Assembly: GCF_045920555.1 (NCBI RefSeq)
Contig: NZ_CP174509.1
Coordinates: 5,580,001 to 5,644,000, forward strand
DNA length: 64,000 bases
Direction: 5' to 3'
DNA from: Pseudalkalibacillus sp045920555
Lineage (GTDB): Bacteria > Bacillota > Bacilli > Bacillales > Fictibacillaceae
Of the stretch, positions 8,391-17,040 are shown piece after piece (positions within the stretch are counted from its first letter, which is position 1; each line of letters begins with the position of its first letter). Below the pieces are notes generated by a model. The model did not search any database. It was not told the DNA's origin and saw only the letters and a list, made by a program, of their open reading frames with translations. The translations under genes and the position numbers were made by a program.

Positions 8391-8825
8391 TTAAATATCA
8401 GGTTTTTTTGTGTATTTTCTAAGAATCAAAATTACAGAAAGAAATATGTAATATAATAGAGAGCTCCCAATGGTTAAGATTAATGTATATCTGAACATAG
8501 TTGGTCCTAATGGAAAAGTTAATATTACAATACCACCAATTAAACCTCCTGCAATTATGTACATCACTATCTTGTATAAGAAAATAAGTTTAGTAAATCT
8601 CATTTTTTTAACGATCCACTCGATCAATAAAGAAGTCGGGACGCCTATGAATAAAAACACTGGCAAAGAAAAAATGAATACAAGACTAGATGGATCTCCT
8701 ACAACTGCACCTACACCTGGATTCTTTGGAGGAGGAAAAATGATATTAATAATAACAGCTAACATAACTGAGGAGATGAACGCTGTTAGGATTTTTATAA
8801 ATACGCCCAATATAAAGTCTCCCAT
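8391..8825 (-). CDS. Four-helix integral membrane protein, hypothetical
   Basis: 144 residues with about four hydrophobic segments (roughly 5-30, 46-66, 82-102, 112-134) and short polar loops including a proline-rich IIFPPPKNPGVGA. No family recognised. The start region has no strong Shine-Dalgarno. It lies between the truncated amidase and the glycosyltransferase and shows no functional link to either. Confidence 0.5.
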   Translation of the reverse strand: MGDFILGVFIKILTAFISSVMLAVIINIIFPPPKNPGVGAVVGDPSSLVFIFSLPVFLFIGVPTSLLIEWIVKKMRFTKLIFLYKIVMYIIAGGLIGGIVILTFPLGPTMFRYTLILTIGSSLLYYIFLSVILILRKYTKKPDI

Positions 8826-8989
8826 AATCTAATAATCACTGAGATTATTTAGTTTTAGCCCACTTAACACGTATTCAGACATATCGAACCTTCCAGAAAT
8901 ACTGCCCGTTTATTGAATTGGAATATTCTGTATAACTCTAATTTGAAAGACCGGTCCCTCTCACAACGATTTTTAATGTTTTGAGATTG

Positions 8990-11134
8990 TTAGTTAACCT
9001 CAAATACTTCTTTGACGACTTTTTCAGAGGCTTTGCCGTCGTCCCATGAACAGAATTTCTCATAAAAGCGACCATACTTTTCTTTGTATTGGTTATGGAC
9101 ATGTTCAATATTTTCAATCGTTGAGATTACCTCATCCGTTGTTTTTAACAGCGGGCCAGGCACATCCTCTTCAATGTCGATATAGAATCCACGCAATGTA
9201 TCGCGATAATTTTCCAAATCATACGTGTAGAAGAGAATCGGTCGGCGCAGGTTGGCGTAATCAAAGAACACAGAAGAGTAATCCGTGATCAGGATATCTG
9301 ATACTAAATAAAGCTCTGCGATATCATCATAGGTTGATAGATCAAAAGCGAATCCTTCAAATTCTGTAATGTCCAGTTGGTTTGCAATGAAATAGTGCAT
9401 TCTCAAAAGAACGACATACTCATCACCGAGCTGCTCTTTCATTTTTTGAAGATCCAATTGTAAGGTGAATCTGTATTTACCAGCTTCAAAAAAGTCATTA
9501 TCCCGCCATGTCGGTGCATATAGGACTACCTTTTTATCAACGGGGATATTGAGATTTCGTTTAAGCTCGTTGATCGTCGCTTCATCATTTCCTGTATAGA
9601 GGATGTCGTTCCTCGGATATCCGTATTCAAGCATGGTTTTATCATACTTAAAAGCACTTCCGAAAATCTCTGTTGAATATTGGTTGGGAGAAATCAAGTA
9701 ATCCCACCGTCTTGATTGGATGTACACATCTCGTTTGTAATTCGGATTAGCCGAATGGATATCCTTCATATCAAACACTAGTTTCTTGAGCGGAGTCCCG
9801 TGCCAGGTCTGTAGATAAACGTTCCCTTCCCGTTTGTCAAACCGCTTTGGAATCCTCGAGTTGCTTACCCAGTATTTAGCGGTACCCATGTAATAATAAT
9901 ACTTGAGGCTGAATCGTTTGATTTGCTTCGAATTACCAAGAATTTTCTTCCCAGGCTCTTTAAAAATCCAGATAAAATCGTAGTCCGGGTGATTTTTCAG
10001 CATATATTCATAGATATATTTCGGGTTATCGGAATAGTTTTTCCCTAAGAAGCTTTCAAACAAGACTGTCTTCTCTTTTAACGGGAGTTTCGTAAATACG
10101 GATCGATATAATTGCGTGTAGAGTTTTGTTCTACCACTTAAAGCATATTTCACTTTTCTTAATCGTTGATGTAATCGATTGATTGACTCGAATTTTTCTC
10201 GATTATTTTTCACCAATGCATTCAGTTCTCTTCGAACAATGATGCTTTTCTTAGATAACAACTGTTGGTCCAATTTTGTTGCGAATGAAACAAGTTGCTT
10301 ATAAATCAAGTTGATGTTGTTTTCTTCTTTTAAGAACGTAACAATCGTTTTCCTGTAAAAATTGATCATATGGTTGTCTAAAAAATTAACAGCTTCGCTA
10401 TTGTCTCTGTAGTCTTCTTTCAGTTGATTGTAAATGGTGATGAAATCCTTGATCCTTATCTCCGCATCCAACTGCAGGATTGCTGGGTTCGTGATGGGAT
10501 CATTTCTTTTCCTTTTGAAGTAAAAGGCGTTTTTTATATAAGGGACCTCATCCATATCGACTAAAAGAGGCAAAATAAAGGACAGATCTGAATAACAATC
10601 TACCTCTTCTGAAAAACGGATATTCTTGTCCTTTACTAAGTCTTTAGAGATAAGCCTATGTAATACTGATCGATTTTTAAATACCTTTTTGATGTTATTT
10701 TGATAAACATGAACGTCTGGATCCACTTCAGTATCCAGGGCCACCGCGGTTTCTTCATTTTCATGGCTTATCGTCGTCCTGACTTGCTTTCCAGTAACCA
10801 TCTTATGGTCTGTGATGTTCTTCATTAGGAGTTGTAAGGTACTCTCCCCAAGATAATCATCACTATCCATGAAATATATGTAATCACCTGTAGACTTTTC
10901 TATTCCGAGGTTACGGGCTGCTCCCACGCCTTTACGTACTTTCTGGTGGAAAACTTTTATTCTATTATCAATTTTCGAAAGTTCATTTATTTTATTTGTA
11001 CAAGTTGGACCAGACCCATCGTTGATTAAAAGAAGCTCGAAATTTCCAAAACTCTGCATAATAATCGAAAAAATACATTCCTCTAAAAATTCTTCAGTAT
11101 TATATATAGGTACTATGATAGAGATCTTATTCAT
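8990..11134 (-). CDS. Bifunctional GT2 glycosyltransferase / CDP-glycerol glycerophosphotransferase
   Basis: A 714-residue cytoplasmic or membrane-associated enzyme. Residues 1 to about 210 are a GT2 domain (ISIIVPIYNTEEFLEECI, GVGAARNLGIEKSTGDYIYF followed by MDSDDY, the DXD-type motif). Residues about 370-710 are a TagB/TagF-like CDP-glycerol transferase domain (YLQTWHGTPLKKLVFDMKD, NQYSTEIF, VVLYAPTWRDN, ILITDYSSVFFDYANL). It should extend or prime a glycerol-phosphate containing wall or capsule polymer. The middle region, rich in charged helices, may be a linker. It is monocistronic here, with flanking spacers on both sides, so the rest of the teichoic pathway is elsewhere. Exact acceptor and sugar cannot be read. 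Confidence 0.88.
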   Translation of the reverse strand: MNKISIIVPIYNTEEFLEECIFSIIMQSFGNFELLLINDGSGPTCTNKINELSKIDNRIKVFHQKVRKGVGAARNLGIEKSTGDYIYFMDSDDYLGESTLQLLMKNITDHKMVTGKQVRTTISHENEETAVALDTEVDPDVHVYQNNIKKVFKNRSVLHRLISKDLVKDKNIRFSEEVDCYSDLSFILPLLVDMDEVPYIKNAFYFKRKRNDPITNPAILQLDAEIRIKDFITIYNQLKEDYRDNSEAVNFLDNHMINFYRKTIVTFLKEENNINLIYKQLVSFATKLDQQLLSKKSIIVRRELNALVKNNREKFESINRLHQRLRKVKYALSGRTKLYTQLYRSVFTKLPLKEKTVLFESFLGKNYSDNPKYIYEYMLKNHPDYDFIWIFKEPGKKILGNSKQIKRFSLKYYYYMGTAKYWVSNSRIPKRFDKREGNVYLQTWHGTPLKKLVFDMKDIHSANPNYKRDVYIQSRRWDYLISPNQYSTEIFGSAFKYDKTMLEYGYPRNDILYTGNDEATINELKRNLNIPVDKKVVLYAPTWRDNDFFEAGKYRFTLQLDLQKMKEQLGDEYVVLLRMHYFIANQLDITEFEGFAFDLSTYDDIAELYLVSDILITDYSSVFFDYANLRRPILFYTYDLENYRDTLRGFYIDIEEDVPGPLLKTTDEVISTIENIEHVHNQYKEKYGRFYEKFCSWDDGKASEKVVKEVFEVN

Positions 11135-11296
11135 TTCATTCTCCCCTCTTGAAGTTACCAGTTGTAAGACTCTACCATATTAGACGAATATAACGGTAAA
11201 AAGATTCATTTTTGTAAAAAAATTATAATTATTGGATATTAGTAACAATGGGATAATAAGAAGAAATGAAGAAATACAACAAATTATTGTAGTATC

Positions 11297-11405
11297 GGTG
11301 CCTGGCACCTTTTGAAAAGCGTTGGGGGAGAAAGGAACTAAAATAGCGCCAGGCACCATCTGAGAAGCCTTGTGGCGCAAGGGATTGAAAATGGTGCCTG
11401 GCACT
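11297..11405. repeat. REP-like palindromes (GTGCCTGGCAC type)
   Basis: GGTGCCTGGCACC (11297-11309) is a near-perfect palindrome. Next come GCGCCAGGCACCAT (11346-11359) and its inverted partner ATGGTGCCTGGCAC, separated by CCTTGTGGCGCAAGG, itself a hairpin. A further copy is found at 57.3 kb. This looks like a dispersed extragenic repeat unit of Bacillaceae. Confidence 0.75.
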
Positions 11406-11427
11406 GAAGATTTAAAGGGAGATATAG

Positions 11428-11652
11428 TTAATTCACGATAAATTCTCTTATTTGTGCCCAGCTTGTTTGGTCGGTCAGGACCTTGAACCTTATGAATCTT
11501 GCTTGTTCTTCCTCTTCTAACGAGAGGGAGATTTCTGGTTCATCCCCGTATTCGCCTATTACCCGCCAGTTACTTCCATCTGTTGAGATTTCGATTGCCC
11601 CATGGGTAATATAATCATTTGGTCTTGGTACGGAGCCGCTTGTTGATGCCAT
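11428..11652 (-). pseudogene. F5/8 type C (discoidin-like) domain fragment
   Basis: 74 residues, GAIEISTDGSNWRVIGEYGD then ARFIRFKVLTDQTSWAQIRE and FIVN at the end, match the C-terminal half of a galactose-binding-like F5/8C domain as found at the end of secreted glycosidases. Nothing upstream continues the frame and there is no signal peptide, so this is the tail of a deleted exported carbohydrate-active protein. Confidence 0.6.
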
Positions 11653-11853
11653 ATTTCACCGAAAATTTTATTAGTTCTACATATATTTACAATATTTTTT
11701 GCATATGGTAAACTTTTATGTATAAAGGAAACGTTTTATCCCATAAGGCATATATTTTCAGGAAAAATCTAATTAATTTTAATATTTTTTTAACAAAAAA
11801 ATTGCCCTACGGAAAAATAAATGCCCTAATGGAGAGTAAGGAGGAATCTTTAA

Positions 11854-12399
11854 ATGAAAATAATAAAAAATGAAAAAATAGATTTTTTTTCATCTCTTAT
11901 TGTTTTAATGCGTATTCTTTTTGGAGTAGGTTGGTTACTAGCAGGGATAACCAAAATTACCGAAAAATCATGGTTTAAAGAACCAAGTTTATTTTTGAGA
12001 GAATATCTATTAGATTCTTTACAAAAATCCAATGTCCCATCCTTTTATAAGTTTTTCCTAGAAAATATAGCTTTAGAACAAGTGATGGTATTGAACTATG
12101 TTATCCCAATTGTCCAAATTATACTTGGTATATTCCTTATAGCAGGTTTATTTACCATTCCTTCTCTCCTTGTTTGTCTCTTTATGCACATAAACTTCAT
12201 TCTTTCTGGAAATATGAATTTAATAAGTCTTGTTCTTTATACAAGTGCATTTTCATTAATAATTTTCAGATCAGATTTATATTATCTCAGTCTCGATAAA
12301 TATTTTAAGTTAGATACTCTTTTGAATATCAATAGAAAGAAAAGAAGAAAAACTGTCTCCATGCTATCTAACAAAGAAAAACTAACTATTAATTCTTAA
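11854..12399 (+). CDS. DoxX-like membrane protein
   Basis: 181 residues with four predicted membrane helices and the DoxX-like opening LIVLMRILFGVGWLLAGITK. It is preceded by a strong AAGGAGG eight bases upstream of ATG. DoxX relatives are four-helix proteins tied to quinone or thiol redox steps, often with no defined substrate. The last 30 residues are basic and cytoplasmic. It stands alone, with AT-rich flanks, and its role here is unknown. Confidence 0.65.
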   Translation: MKIIKNEKIDFFSSLIVLMRILFGVGWLLAGITKITEKSWFKEPSLFLREYLLDSLQKSNVPSFYKFFLENIALEQVMVLNYVIPIVQIILGIFLIAGLFTIPSLLVCLFMHINFILSGNMNLISLVLYTSAFSLIIFRSDLYYLSLDKYFKLDTLLNINRKKRRKTVSMLSNKEKLTINS

Positions 12400-12817
12400 A
12401 TCTTTACATTTTCAATTAAATAACATTGTACTAATCCAATAAAACAACCCTAAAATATTAAACAATACAAAAGCATATAATAAAATTGTAGTAACCTTCA
12501 ATATAATTCCCCCATACTACTCTATATTAGCTAACATTAACAGTATAAATTATATTCTAATGGACTTAATGTTTGTAAAAAATTGAAAACCGTCATTATA
12601 ATTAGTGACGGTTTCATATTGCTTTCATTAGATGTACTGGTACCGTTCACCTTGCTTAATGTTAAACCAATAATAACTTATTCCACAATACCAGCTAATA
12701 AGAGGTCAATAGCTAAGGTAAAATTCTTTTTATAAACATGATACAATAAAAAATAACATGCCAAATAACCTCCCTAATGTTAATGGAAGGTTATGGAAAT
12801 ATGTTTATGTGTTAACC
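12400..12817. other. AT-rich spacer with two hairpins, no gene seen
   Basis: I find no supported coding frame. It contains a terminator-like hairpin near 12.6 kb and a weaker one (ATAACCT 12765-12771 with AGGTTAT 12788-12794) that lies where the IS110 transposase transcript would end. It probably includes the right end of that element. Confidence 0.5.
12587..12615 (+). terminator. Hairpin terminator downstream of DoxX-like gene
   Basis: AAACCGTCA (12587-12595) pairs with TGACGGTTT (12606-12614) across a 10-nt loop and is followed by a T-rich stretch. It lies about 190 bases after the DoxX-like stop, with nothing coding between. Confidence 0.6.
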
Positions 12818-14011
12818 TTATACAAAGGTTTCTTTACGTTTAAGCATATAATATAACCAATAGATGAGTTTGTTCATGCAGGCTCCCATAACGACCTTGT
12901 GGGGTTTCCCCTCTTCTCGCTTCCTTTGGTAATAAGCGATGAGTTTTGGGTTGCGAGACTTGCGTAAACCGCATTGCACAGCGCTATACAAAGCCTGACG
13001 CAACTTACTTGAACCACGCTTGGTCATTCGGTTTTGGGTTGCTTTAAATTTTCCTGATTCATGAACTCTGGGGTCAATCCCTGAAAAAGCAACTAACTTC
13101 TTTGGGTGATGAAAGCGATCGATTTCCCCAACTTCAGACAGGATTGTTGCCGCAATCTTGTCCCCGATTCCTGGGATTGATCGTATTAAATCATATTCAT
13201 ACAATTCTTGAGCCTGGGCATCTATCTCTTCCTTTAATACAGATAGATGCTTTTGGTATTCCAACAGAAGATGAATGTACATCTGTAAACTGATGATTTG
13301 GCTTTGGTAGAGCGTCCGTTGAAATGGATCCTGCCTGGCTGCCTCTTTCAACTGTTCAGCCTTCGTCATTGCCCACGCATAAGACCTCGTATGACAGTGC
13401 GTTTTAATACGTTCTCCTAATGTCACGCTATCCTCAGCCAAAACCTTTTCTGGTGTAGGAAAATCCAAAAGGAGCGTCAACGAAACCCTTGAATAGATAT
13501 GTCCAAACACCTTTTTGTACTCAGGAAATAGCTGGTCTAATACGGTTTGAAACTTTAATTTCACTTGGACATAAGAGTCCGTTAACGCATCATGTTGTCT
13601 TGTTAGATGACGTAGGTTTAAGGTTTGAACACTTTTTCTCTGATAAGGTTCTAAATCTTCTTTATAGTACAACTCACATAAATGAGCCGCATCCAAAGCA
13701 TCTGTTTTGACCTTTCTCATCCCCGTTTGCTTTGCCCCATGAGATACAATGGGATTCACGAGATAATACACGATATCATGCTTATCAAAGTACTGTGTCA
13801 CAGGTTCATGATAATGCCCTGTCGATTCTAAAATCACCGTAGGTGATTGACGTCCTTCTCTTTCTACTTCTTTGTAAAAAGCGTGGAATTGCATAAACCC
13901 ATCCGTATTATGCTTAAATTTAAAGCTCTTTTTATAAGGCTTCTTTCTTTGTAAATACGCCTGAATCTGGCTTTCTTCTTTCGCTACATCCAGACCGATG
14001 ACTGGATCCAT
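12818..14011 (-). CDS. IS110-family transposase (DEDD)
   Basis: 397 residues, full length for IS110 recombinases. The N-terminal RuvC-like DEDD domain shows VIGLDVAKEESQ, VILESTGHYHEPV and VKTDALDAAHLCEL. The C-terminal transposase_20 domain shows SIPGIGDKIAATILSEVGEI, LVAFSGIDPRVHESGKF and the serine-bearing RGSSKLRQALYS. These enzymes act with a bridge RNA made from the non-coding end upstream of the gene, here 14.01 kb and beyond. No stop or frameshift is seen, so it may be active. It lies in the most rearranged part of the window. Confidence 0.92.
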   Translation of the reverse strand: MDPVIGLDVAKEESQIQAYLQRKKPYKKSFKFKHNTDGFMQFHAFYKEVEREGRQSPTVILESTGHYHEPVTQYFDKHDIVYYLVNPIVSHGAKQTGMRKVKTDALDAAHLCELYYKEDLEPYQRKSVQTLNLRHLTRQHDALTDSYVQVKLKFQTVLDQLFPEYKKVFGHIYSRVSLTLLLDFPTPEKVLAEDSVTLGERIKTHCHTRSYAWAMTKAEQLKEAARQDPFQRTLYQSQIISLQMYIHLLLEYQKHLSVLKEEIDAQAQELYEYDLIRSIPGIGDKIAATILSEVGEIDRFHHPKKLVAFSGIDPRVHESGKFKATQNRMTKRGSSKLRQALYSAVQCGLRKSRNPKLIAYYQRKREEGKPHKVVMGACMNKLIYWLYYMLKRKETFV

Positions 14012-14165
14012 TCTCGAACCACTCCAATTCTCCCATTTCGCCGGTGCCTCTATCCCCTTGTAGTTTCATATCTTCGCTTGTTATACGAGATCGTTCAGAA
14101 ACGTCCCAACCAGCCTCACACATGTTTCTACAAGTAGAGGGGAACAGTTTTGTGGACGGGATCAT
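14012..14165 (-). ncRNA. Candidate IS110 bridge RNA region
   Basis: About 150 non-coding bases precede the IS110 transposase start on its own strand. IS110 elements encode their bridge RNA in this position, with internal loops that match target and donor DNA. Complementary short blocks exist (for example CCCGTCCAC and several purine/pyrimidine tracts), but I could not fold the RNA, so the limits are a guess from family knowledge only. Confidence 0.4.
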
Positions 14166-14223
14166 TCAAGTCCCACTGGCCCGTTCGTTCTCCTCCGGCT
14201 ACTCATATTAAACCATGAAAAAT

Positions 14224-14250
14224 GGCCAACCAGAAAATAACTGGTTGACC
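14224..14250 (-). terminator. Hairpin with T-run at the edge of the IS110 left end
   Basis: AACCAG (14228-14233) pairs with CTGGTT (14241-14246), extended by GG and CC outside mismatches. On the minus strand ATTTTTC follows. It may insulate the IS110 left end from outside transcription. Confidence 0.45.
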
Positions 14251-14328
14251 TCATAATACGATCTGGCCCGTATACGAAAAGACGCGTTATTCGATAAACC
14301 ACATAATAAGCACTAAGATTGCACATTA

Positions 14329-14351
14329 CCCGTTGTCTCTTAGGCAACGGG
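14329..14351 (+). other. Left-end hairpin of the IS200/IS605-type element
   Basis: CCCGTTG (14329-14335) pairs with CAACGGG (14345-14351) over a 9-nt loop, just upstream of the TnpB start. Subterminal hairpins like this are recognised by TnpA in IS200/IS605 elements. No tnpA is present. Confidence 0.55.
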
Positions 14352-14357
14352 GCAACT

Positions 14358-14993
14358 GTGTCTAAAGATAACAATCGAACAAATCAAAAATATAAAGTCT
14401 ATCCAACAGAAGAACAAAAAGAAATACTAGAACGTTGGTTACAATATAGTCGTCAAACCTACAATTCTGCTCTTTTAGATAAAGACCGTAAATATAAACA
14501 AAACAAAGAAAATTACAGTCGTTATGATATGCAAAACCAACAAATACTAGATAAAAAGAAATATCCTTTTCTAAAAGAAGTACCTTCCCAGCCTTTACAG
14601 GAAGTCTTTGTTCGTCTATAAAAAGCGTTTGAAAGCTTCTTTCGTAAAGATGCAAAATATCCAAAACAGAAAAAGTATAAAGATTATAATAGTATGACTT
14701 TCCCTCAATTCGGTTTCAAACCAAATGGGTTATCGAAATCCATTTCGGATGCAGGTTGGGGAATGTTCCGAAACATGCTTTTGTATAAATGCGAAAAGCA
14801 TGGAGGACTACTGAAAAAAGTAGAACCAAAATACACTTCTCAAGACTGTTCCTATTGTGGGAATCGTGTAAAGAAGTCACTTTCTATTCGTACTCATATT
14901 TGTACAAAATGCGGAACAGTGTTGGATAGAGACCAAAACGCAGCACGAAACATCCTACAAAAAGCATTAGAAGAATTACTTGTAACAAACTGA
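14358..14993 (+). pseudogene. Decayed TnpB (IS200/IS605 family) with internal deletion
   Basis: Starts at GTG with NQKYKVYPTEEQKEILERWL, QTYNSALLDK and YPFLKEVPSQPLQEVFVRL, a TnpB N-terminus. An in-frame TAA at 14619 interrupts it, then KAFESFFRKDAKYPKQKKYK continues in the same frame. After FGFKPNGLSKS the sequence jumps to ISDAGWGMFRNML, losing the first two RuvC catalytic motifs. The zinc-finger (CSYCGNRV...CTKCGTVLD) and last RuvC aspartate (DRDQNAARNIL) remain. About 210 residues are left of the usual 370-400. Nuclease-dead, but the DNA ends look preserved, so it could still be moved by TnpA in trans. Confidence 0.88.
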
Positions 14994-15142
14994 ATCATAC
15001 GAACTGTAGGGCAAGGTTGTGTCCGAACAGTATAATCTACGCCTATGGAGATTATGTAAGACGTAGCGGGAAACCCCTCTACGCAACGGTCTGCGAAACA
15101 GGAAGCCCCTTCTTCAAACATCCCGAAAGGGTGTTAAGGAGG
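14994..15142 (+). ncRNA. Right end of the TnpB element with candidate omega/re-RNA
   Basis: Sequence after the TnpB stop has the usual GC-rich structured right end: GAAGCCCCTTCTTC, then a CCCGAAAGGG hairpin, then GGAGGGG just before the flank. In active elements this strand yields the guide RNA whose 3' guide is the flanking DNA, here CATTCACATTAG, which borders the end of the M29-like gene. Exact RNA limits are inferred from family knowledge. Confidence 0.5.
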
Positions 15143-15153
15143 GGTCATTCACA

Positions 15154-16110
15154 TTAGACGTCACCATTTGAAATCACTTTATCGCTCCCAATCCAAACTG
15201 AAGGTCTTTTAGTCACACAATCTAAATGTACACCTGCGTCTATAGTTCCTCCAAAGGTATGATTTGAACCAAAGGCAATGTGAATAGTTCCGTATGCTTT
15301 TTCATCTTCTAAAATATTTCCCGTTACTCGTGCAGCGTTATTCGTTCCAATTCCAAATTCCGCAATGCACCTTCCATCACGTTCACCTAATAACTCTAAA
15401 AGTTTTTTACCTTCCGAACCACTTGCAGAAACTAGGCGACCATTTTCTACTTTTAATAAGACTGGATCAGACACTTTTCCAATTCCAGCAATGGAACCAT
15501 CAATTAAAATTTCACCAAAAGATTTTTCAAGTTGAGGAGCAATATAGCTTTCACCAGATGGAAGATTCCCAGATGCACCGCTTTTTTTAAATACACCTGT
15601 GCTGTTAATTCCCTCTCTGCTTTTAATATTAATGGTTAGTAAATACTCATTATTTTGCCCAGTTTGTATTCTTATTTTGTCAGAAATAGTTAGCTTTTCT
15701 GCAAATAAGTTTGTAAGTTTCTCAACTTTTTCATAATCAGCTTTCATGGCTCCTTCTGTAAACATATCCATCGTTATCCCTGGCATCGTAATCACTTTTG
15801 TTCCTGCTAAGCTTGCTTGTTTCTTAGCTTTTGTATGAGTTAAAGAATGTTGGCAAATGCAAAAACAAATATCAGCGGTTTTCATCATCGATGCTATCGT
15901 AGCAGGTGGTTCTTCTCCAGAACGGGATCTCGTTTGCATTAATACGAAATCAGCCTTAAAACCAAGTCTACATAGACTATCAAATACAAGGCGTCCAATT
16001 TCCTCTTTTTCAAAATCCGTTAAAACTACAACATGTTCATCTCCAAAAGCACATACATTTTGTTTCATCATATTATTTACGATTGGTAAAAACTCATTAA
16101 GCTGACTCAA
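15154..16110 (-). CDS. M29 aminopeptidase / NicX-like protein
   Basis: 318 residues of the AmpS-related fold shared by M29 metallo-aminopeptidases and the ring-opening dioxygenase NicX. Visible blocks: FGDEHVVVLTDFEKEEIG, PPATIASMMKTADICFCICQ, GIGTNNAARVTGNILEDEKA, then GTIHIAFGSN and HLDCVTKRPSVWIGSDKVI, the Glu/His-rich metal site of the family. Start: TTG at 16110, 14 bases inside the end of the upstream transporter, with AAGGGGAAA in front, so the two are translationally coupled. It is the last gene of cluster A. It could hydrolyse a peptide bond or open a ring; sequence alone does not decide. A decayed paralogue lies at 24.3-24.7 kb. Confidence 0.72.
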   Translation of the reverse strand: MSQLNEFLPIVNNMMKQNVCAFGDEHVVVLTDFEKEEIGRLVFDSLCRLGFKADFVLMQTRSRSGEEPPATIASMMKTADICFCICQHSLTHTKAKKQASLAGTKVITMPGITMDMFTEGAMKADYEKVEKLTNLFAEKLTISDKIRIQTGQNNEYLLTINIKSREGINSTGVFKKSGASGNLPSGESYIAPQLEKSFGEILIDGSIAGIGKVSDPVLLKVENGRLVSASGSEGKKLLELLGERDGRCIAEFGIGTNNAARVTGNILEDEKAYGTIHIAFGSNHTFGGTIDAGVHLDCVTKRPSVWIGSDKVISNGDV

Positions 16111-16990
16111 ATTTCCCCTTCTCCTTTCTCTTGTCCTTATTCATTAAGGTAATGCTTATTAAAATAAAAAATAATCCAAAAATCATGCTGCCGGTTACAC
16201 TCTCATCTAAGAAAAAGTACCCTAACATTAGACTTATTATAGGCATGATATATGTTATAAAAAGTACGTAAACTGGCCCACCATACGAAACTAAATAATA
16301 GAATACAACATAGCCAAGCCCTGAGCTTAACATACCCAATATAAGATAAACAGAAAAATTTGTTGGCTCAAATAAGTTCGAATAACTATCCGGTTGAACA
16401 AAAAACATCATAATTCCACAAACTATCGTTGCAGTAAACAATGTAGTAAAGGCTAAAATATAGGGAGATGTTTGTTTTTGATACTTACTTGAGAGTATAC
16501 TTGTGAATGAATAACTAAAGGTGGCAACTAGCAAGATTAGCACACCTAAAATTTCAGTAGATTGAATAGTTTTATTTTGAACGATAAAAATAAAAGCCAC
16601 TCCAAAAAATCCTAAAAATAAACTTAGCCAGTCCAACGATTTTGGGCGATGTTTTAAAACGATAATACTTAATAACATACCAAAAATAGGTGTAAGTGAA
16701 TTGATAATTCCTGATAATGTGGTTTCTAAGTATTGCACACTCACTGTCATCAATGTCCATGGTACTGTTGCACCTAATAAACCAATAGTTATTAATGAGG
16801 CAGATAGTTTTATCTTTGAGAAAGCCTTTTGTTTGATAAGAAATGGGAGTAAAAACAAAACACCAAACAAACATCTAAAAAAAACGATCGAAATAGGATG
16901 AAAATCTACCAATAATATTTTTGTCCAAAAAAATGTTGAGCCCCATAAAGTACTCAACATTAGTAAGGCAAATATATAAATAATACTCAC
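16097..16990 (-). CDS. DMT-superfamily (EamA) transporter
   Basis: 297 residues with ten hydrophobic helices and two EamA repeats (LMLSTLWGSTFFWTKILL in the first, SSGLGYVVFYYLVSYGGPVY in the second). EamA proteins usually export amino acids or small metabolites. Shine-Dalgarno AGAGGTGAG precedes ATG. In cluster A it could export a product or import a related small compound. It lies between AroM and the M29-like gene and overlaps the latter. Confidence 0.8.
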   Translation of the reverse strand: MSIIYIFALLMLSTLWGSTFFWTKILLVDFHPISIVFFRCLFGVLFLLPFLIKQKAFSKIKLSASLITIGLLGATVPWTLMTVSVQYLETTLSGIINSLTPIFGMLLSIIVLKHRPKSLDWLSLFLGFFGVAFIFIVQNKTIQSTEILGVLILLVATFSYSFTSILSSKYQKQTSPYILAFTTLFTATIVCGIMMFFVQPDSYSNLFEPTNFSVYLILGMLSSGLGYVVFYYLVSYGGPVYVLFITYIMPIISLMLGYFFLDESVTGSMIFGLFFILISITLMNKDKRKEKGKFESA

Positions 16991-17016
16991 CTCTTTTCTG
17001 GTTACATAATAGTAGT

Positions 17017-17040
17017 AGAAAGAACGGCTAACCGTTCTTT
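17017..17040 (-). promoter_or_regulatory. Intercistronic perfect hairpin in cluster A
   Basis: GAAAGAACGG (17017-17026) and CCGTTCTTTC (17031-17040) form a 10-bp perfect stem with a 4-nt loop between the aroM stop codon and the transporter start. On the minus strand no long T-run follows, so it is more likely an RNA-processing, stability or partial-termination hairpin that lowers expression of the last two genes. Confidence 0.55.

Noticed and set aside
11180..11404. A 74-codon minus-strand frame
   Set aside because: It translates the REP-like repeats (PGTIFNPLRHKASQMVPG), an artefact of repeat sequence.
13932..14165. A 77-codon minus-strand frame overlapping the IS110 start
   Set aside because: It is in another register of the candidate bridge-RNA region and transposase start, and resembles no protein.
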